A stretch of 16,960 nt of DNA from an uncultured Pseudomonas sp. Its GTDB lineage: Bacteria; Pseudomonadota; Gammaproteobacteria; Pseudomonadales; Pseudomonadaceae. The notes under the pieces were generated by a model. The model had not been told where the DNA came from, did not search any database, and saw only the letters and a program-made list of their open reading frames with translations. Made by a program: the position numbers and the translations under genes. How positions within the stretch are numbered: the first letter of the stretch is position 1; every line of letters begins with the position of its first letter. Of the stretch, positions 14,349 through 16,960 are shown piece by piece. The stretch covers positions 1-16,960 of the forward strand of contig CAMPJN010000035.1 in NCBI GenBank assembly GCA_946886875.1. The letters are read 5' to 3'.

Positions 14349-15269
14349 ATGGACGAACGTAAAGCGTTACTGATTCTGCATGGCAAGCAGGCGATGAATG
14401 CCGCGGTACGCGAGGCGGTAGCTGCGCATCGTGAGCAGGGCTGGGAGTTGGCGGTACGCCTGACCTGGGAAGCCGGCGATGCCCAGCGTCTGGTTGACGA
14501 GGCCTTGCAGGCGGGCTATCCGATCCTGATCGCCGGTGGCGGCGATGGCACCCTGCGCGATGTTGCCGAGGCCATGGCGTTGGCGGCTACCGAGGCCAGC
14601 CTGGTGCTGCTGCCGTTGGGCACGGCGAACGATTTTGCCAATGCTGCCGGTATCCCCCTCGATCCGCACGGGGCGCTGGCGCTATTGGATGCACAGCCGC
14701 AGCGAATCGACCTGGGCGAGGTCGATGGGCATATATTCCTCAATATGGCCACCGGCGGTTTTGGTTCCCAGGTCACCGCCAACACGTCCGAGGAGCTGAA
14801 GCGGGTACTCGGTAGTGCGGCGTATCTGTTGACAGGGCTTACCCGTTTCGCCGAGGTACGCTCGGCGTCCGGCCGTTTCAGTGGGCCGGACTTCTTCTGG
14901 GAGGGTGAGTTTCTGGCACTGGGCATCGGCAATGGCCGTCAGGCCGGCGGCGGTCATCTGTTGTGCCCCGATGCCCAGGTCGACGATGGTTTGTTGGATA
15001 TCTGCATAGTGCCAGCCGCGGAGGATGTGGTGGGAACCTTGGGCACTTTGCTCTCCGGCGGAATCAACGGAGTGCAAAGCGTATCCATCGGTGCGCGCCT
15101 GCCATGGCTGGAAATAGACGTGCCGCAGGGTTTGGACCTGAACCTCGACGGCGAACCCATGGGCAGCAAACGCCTGCGTTTCTCTGCCCGTCCAGCCGCG
15201 CTGCGGGTGCATCTGCCGCTCGGTTCGCCGTTACTGAGCAATGCCCTTGAGCAGGTCTTGGCTATTTGA
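14349..15269 (+). CDS. yegS: YegS-type diacylglycerol/lipid kinase
   Basis: This 306-aa soluble kinase is of the DAGK_cat family, close to the 299 residues of E. coli YegS. The ATP-binding motif IAGGGDGTLRDVAEAM (61-76), PLGTANDFANAAGIP (89-103), NMATGGFGSQV (132-142), NGRQAGGGHLLCP (195-207) and DDGLLDICIVP (212-222) are all family positions, and LNLDGEPMGSKRL (264-276) closes the C-terminal beta domain. E. coli YegS phosphorylates phosphatidylglycerol in vitro; its role in the cell is unclear. ATG 14349 is chosen because AGGGG (14339-14343) precedes it by 5 nt and the family start follows; an upstream ATG at 14286 adds an unrelated 21 residues. Its vicinity to the AGPS/GlpD/FGGY cluster suggests, but does not prove, a shared lipid theme. 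Confidence 0.9.
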   Translation: MDERKALLILHGKQAMNAAVREAVAAHREQGWELAVRLTWEAGDAQRLVDEALQAGYPILIAGGGDGTLRDVAEAMALAATEASLVLLPLGTANDFANAAGIPLDPHGALALLDAQPQRIDLGEVDGHIFLNMATGGFGSQVTANTSEELKRVLGSAAYLLTGLTRFAEVRSASGRFSGPDFFWEGEFLALGIGNGRQAGGGHLLCPDAQVDDGLLDICIVPAAEDVVGTLGTLLSGGINGVQSVSIGARLPWLEIDVPQGLDLNLDGEPMGSKRLRFSARPAALRVHLPLGSPLLSNALEQVLAI

Positions 15270-15303
15270 TCGGGGATGTCGGTCGGGGACAGTCGCGCCG
15301 CGC

Positions 15304-15330
15304 TTCAGTCGCCTGCCGCTTGGCCGATAC
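15304..15330 (+). promoter_or_regulatory. Candidate FliA (sigma-28) promoter for cheV
   Basis: GCCGATA (15323-15329) is an exact sigma-28 -10 core. Exactly 11 nt upstream of it ends TTCAGTCG (15304-15311), which matches the -35 consensus TAAAGTTT at four of its first six positions. It lies 102 nt upstream of the cheV ATG and fits a chemotaxis gene. The -35 is weak, so experimental mapping is needed. Confidence 0.45.
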
Positions 15331-15431
15331 AGCGGTGAGCCAGCAATCCGCGGGTCCGCTATTGCGCGCAAGGAGCAGCGTCAAGTGCGCCAGGCTGCTA
15401 GGCTACATCGATAAGTAATCAGGAGCGCGTA

Positions 15432-16367
15432 ATGGCCGGTATTCTCGACTCAGTCAATCAACGCACCCAATTGGTGGGTGAGAACCGTCTGGAAATCCTG
15501 ATGTTCAGTCTGGTCGGGCGGCAGTTGTTCGCGATCAACGTGTTCAAGGTACAGGAGGTCCTGCAGATGCCCAAGCTGACGCTGATGCCGCAGCGTCATC
15601 GTTTCGTCTGTGGGGTGGTCAACCTGCGCGGGCAGACCCTGCCGGTGATCGATCTGTCCCAGGCCATAGGTATGCGTCCGATAGTGCCGGATGAGCGCAG
15701 CACCATCATCGTCACCGAGTACAACCGTTCGGTTCAGGCTTTTCTGGTCGGCGGCGTGGACCGCATCATCAACCTCAATTGGGAGTCCATCCTGCCGCCG
15801 CCGGGGGGCGCCGGGCGCCAGCATTATCTGACCGCGATCACCAAGGTCGACGAAAAGATCGTCGAGATCATCGACGTGGAAAAGGTGCTGGCGGAAATCA
15901 CCCCGATGAGCACCAAGGTTTCCCCGGAAAAGCTCGCCGATCCGCTGCTCGAACATGCCAAGGGCCGCGAAGTGCTGTTGGTCGACGACTCCAGCGTGGC
16001 CATGAGTCAGCTCAAGGGCACCATGGCGCAGCTGGATGTGCGCTGTCACGCAGCCAGCGATGGCCTGCGTGCGCTGAATCTGCTGAAAAGCTGGGCCGAT
16101 GCCGGAATCAACGTGCATGAGAAGTTGCTGATGGTGATAACCGATGCGGAAATGCCGGAAATGGACGGCTATCGTCTGACCACCGAAATCCGCAACGATC
16201 CCAGGCTCAAGGATCTCTATGTGGTGCTGCATACCTCGCTATCCGGCAGCTTCAACGAAGCCATGGTGCAGAAGGTCGGCTGCGATAACTTCCTTTCCAA
16301 GTTCCAGCCGGACAAGCTGGTCGATGTGGTGCATGAGCGCTTGTTGCTCGATCAGCCGGCCGAATAA
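15432..16367 (+). CDS. cheV: CheV chemotaxis coupling protein (CheW-receiver fusion)
   Basis: This 311-aa protein has an N-terminal CheW domain (about 17-158; LEILMFSLVGRQLFAINVFKVQEV, RFVCGVVNLRGQTLPVIDL) and a C-terminal receiver (about 178-306) with acidic pair Asp185-Asp186, phospho-acceptor Asp238 in MVITDAEMPEMDGYRL, Thr268 and Lys290. CheV couples receptors to the CheA kinase, and its receiver, phosphorylated by CheA, adjusts signalling. No methyl-accepting protein or other Che gene is adjacent, so this is a lone CheV that must work with a chemosensory system elsewhere. AGGAG (15421-15425) lies 6 nt before ATG 15432. Upstream, 15270-15431 holds a candidate FliA promoter. The gene is convergent with the DUF1499 lipoprotein. 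Confidence 0.93.
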   Translation: MAGILDSVNQRTQLVGENRLEILMFSLVGRQLFAINVFKVQEVLQMPKLTLMPQRHRFVCGVVNLRGQTLPVIDLSQAIGMRPIVPDERSTIIVTEYNRSVQAFLVGGVDRIINLNWESILPPPGGAGRQHYLTAITKVDEKIVEIIDVEKVLAEITPMSTKVSPEKLADPLLEHAKGREVLLVDDSSVAMSQLKGTMAQLDVRCHAASDGLRALNLLKSWADAGINVHEKLLMVITDAEMPEMDGYRLTTEIRNDPRLKDLYVVLHTSLSGSFNEAMVQKVGCDNFLSKFQPDKLVDVVHERLLLDQPAE

Positions 16368-16419
16368 CAGGTAGTTTTTCAACGGCCTGATAACCCCCGC
16401 CGAATAACCTGGAATTGCA

Positions 16420-16444
16420 TCGCCTGCAGGGTTCCCGCAGGCGA
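16420..16444. terminator. Hairpin between convergent cheV and lipoprotein genes
   Basis: TCGCCTGC (16420-16427) pairs with GCAGGCGA (16437-16444), an 8-bp GC-rich stem with a 9-nt loop, 12 bp before the lipoprotein stop and 53 bp after the cheV stop. No T tract follows on either strand, so it is a weak intrinsic terminator or an mRNA-end structure shared by both genes. Confidence 0.4.
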
Positions 16445-16455
16445 CTTGTCCACTG

Positions 16456-16935
16456 TTACTCGCTCAAACGTTGGCGCAGCTGTTCGATGCGCTTGCGGTT
16501 GACGTCGAAATCCGAGTAACCCAGGCGCGAGGCCGAGCGTACGTCGACGTGCTGCTCGCCGATCAGAAACTCCACATCATCGACAAAGCCCAGCAGTTTG
16601 CTGGCGAATTCCGCGCGCAGGTAATGCTCTTTCTGCTCGACCAGGGTGACCCGCGGTTCGCTGCTCAGCAGCTTGACCAGCAGTGCCTGGGTTTGCGCGC
16701 GGTCGCCCTTGAGTGGCAGCGGCGCGATATGCTTGTCGCTATCGCTGGCCTGGCTGTTGACGCAATTGGGCGAGGTCGGGCAGGGCGCCAAGCGGCCATC
16801 CTGCACGCCCAGGTTACCCGGTGCACTGCCGCTGCAACCCACCAGCGCGGCCAATAGGCTCAGTGCGAGGACAGGCTTGTAGGCCTGGCGGCTTACTCGT
16901 ATAACAGCGTTTTGCTCAAGGAAAAGCTGGCTCAT
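16456..16935 (-). CDS. DUF1499 family lipoprotein
   Basis: This 159-aa protein has a signal sequence ending in the lipobox LVGC (Cys34): n-region to Lys20, then hydrophobic PVLALSLLAALVG. The mature protein has LAPCPTSPNCVNSQASD.D..H.APLPLKG, the conserved N-terminal motif of DUF1499, plus the C-terminal LGYSDFDVNRKRIEQLR. DUF1499 has no established biochemical function. The two Cys in APCPTSPNC are characteristic. Residues after the lipid-attached Cys are S-G-S, so export to the outer membrane is possible. The n-region is longer than usual (20 residues); no nearer in-frame ATG exists. A GAGAG-like site precedes ATG 16935 by about 8 nt. It is convergent with cheV. Confidence 0.82.
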   Translation of the reverse strand: MSQLFLEQNAVIRVSRQAYKPVLALSLLAALVGCSGSAPGNLGVQDGRLAPCPTSPNCVNSQASDSDKHIAPLPLKGDRAQTQALLVKLLSSEPRVTLVEQKEHYLRAEFASKLLGFVDDVEFLIGEQHVDVRSASRLGYSDFDVNRKRIEQLRQRLSE

Positions 16936-16960
16936 GTTAAGTCTCTCGGGGTTGTACCGT

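Noticed and set aside
15381..15414. TCAAG ... CGATAA as an alternative FliA promoter nearer cheV
   Set aside because: Spacing between the elements is about 6-7 nt longer than sigma-28 promoters tolerate, and the -10 lacks the GC lead.

Overview
The window looks like chromosomal DNA of a Pseudomonas-type gammaproteobacterium. The evidence is high GC throughout, strong third-position G/C bias in every gene, Pseudomonas-style REP repeats (GTAGGAGC ends), and gene families whose order I recall from Pseudomonas: mnmC / polyphosphate:AMP phosphotransferase / thiolase, and AraC regulator / FAD oxidase / GlpD-like / FGGY kinase / YegS. There is no phage, transposase, CRISPR, tRNA or rRNA.

Region 1 (1-3165) is housekeeping metabolism: the 5' end of mnmC on the minus strand, a two-domain PPK2-type polyphosphate:AMP phosphotransferase (pap), and a thiolase closed by a clear rho-independent terminator. 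Region 2 (3190-4681) has a 77-aa DUF6316-like protein and a ten-helix EamA/DMT exporter, divergently transcribed.

Region 3 (4682-10807) is the most interesting metabolic part. An AraC/OruR-type regulator is divergent from an FAD enzyme with the signatures of alkyldihydroxyacetone-phosphate synthase (AGPS). That gene is translationally coupled (TGATG) to a GlpD-like flavoprotein and followed, after a REP cluster, by an FGGY sugar/polyol kinase. Two 17-19 bp tandem repeats between the divergent starts are likely regulator sites. I infer a pathway for a glycerol-phosphate or glycerol-ether compound: the kinase makes the phosphate ester, the GlpD-like enzyme interconverts glycerol-P and dihydroxyacetone-P forms, and the AGPS-like enzyme makes or exchanges the ether. 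The substrate is not known from the sequence.

Region 4 (11037-13390) is a compact signalling operon: a stand-alone CheY-like receiver, a CheC-type phosphatase with a textbook catalytic motif, and a soluble PAS histidine kinase. Together they make a complete phosphorylation and dephosphorylation loop with no output domain of its own.

Region 5 (13413-16935) holds a YhhW-type pirin, an AT-rich intergenic region with a 15-bp palindrome, the YegS-type lipid kinase, a CheV coupling protein with a candidate FliA (sigma-28) promoter, and a DUF1499 lipoprotein on the minus strand.

No gap between genes exceeds 300 bases. The longest (3424-3706, 9021-9247, 10808-11036, 14112-14348) are described under their sites or in the neighbouring genes.
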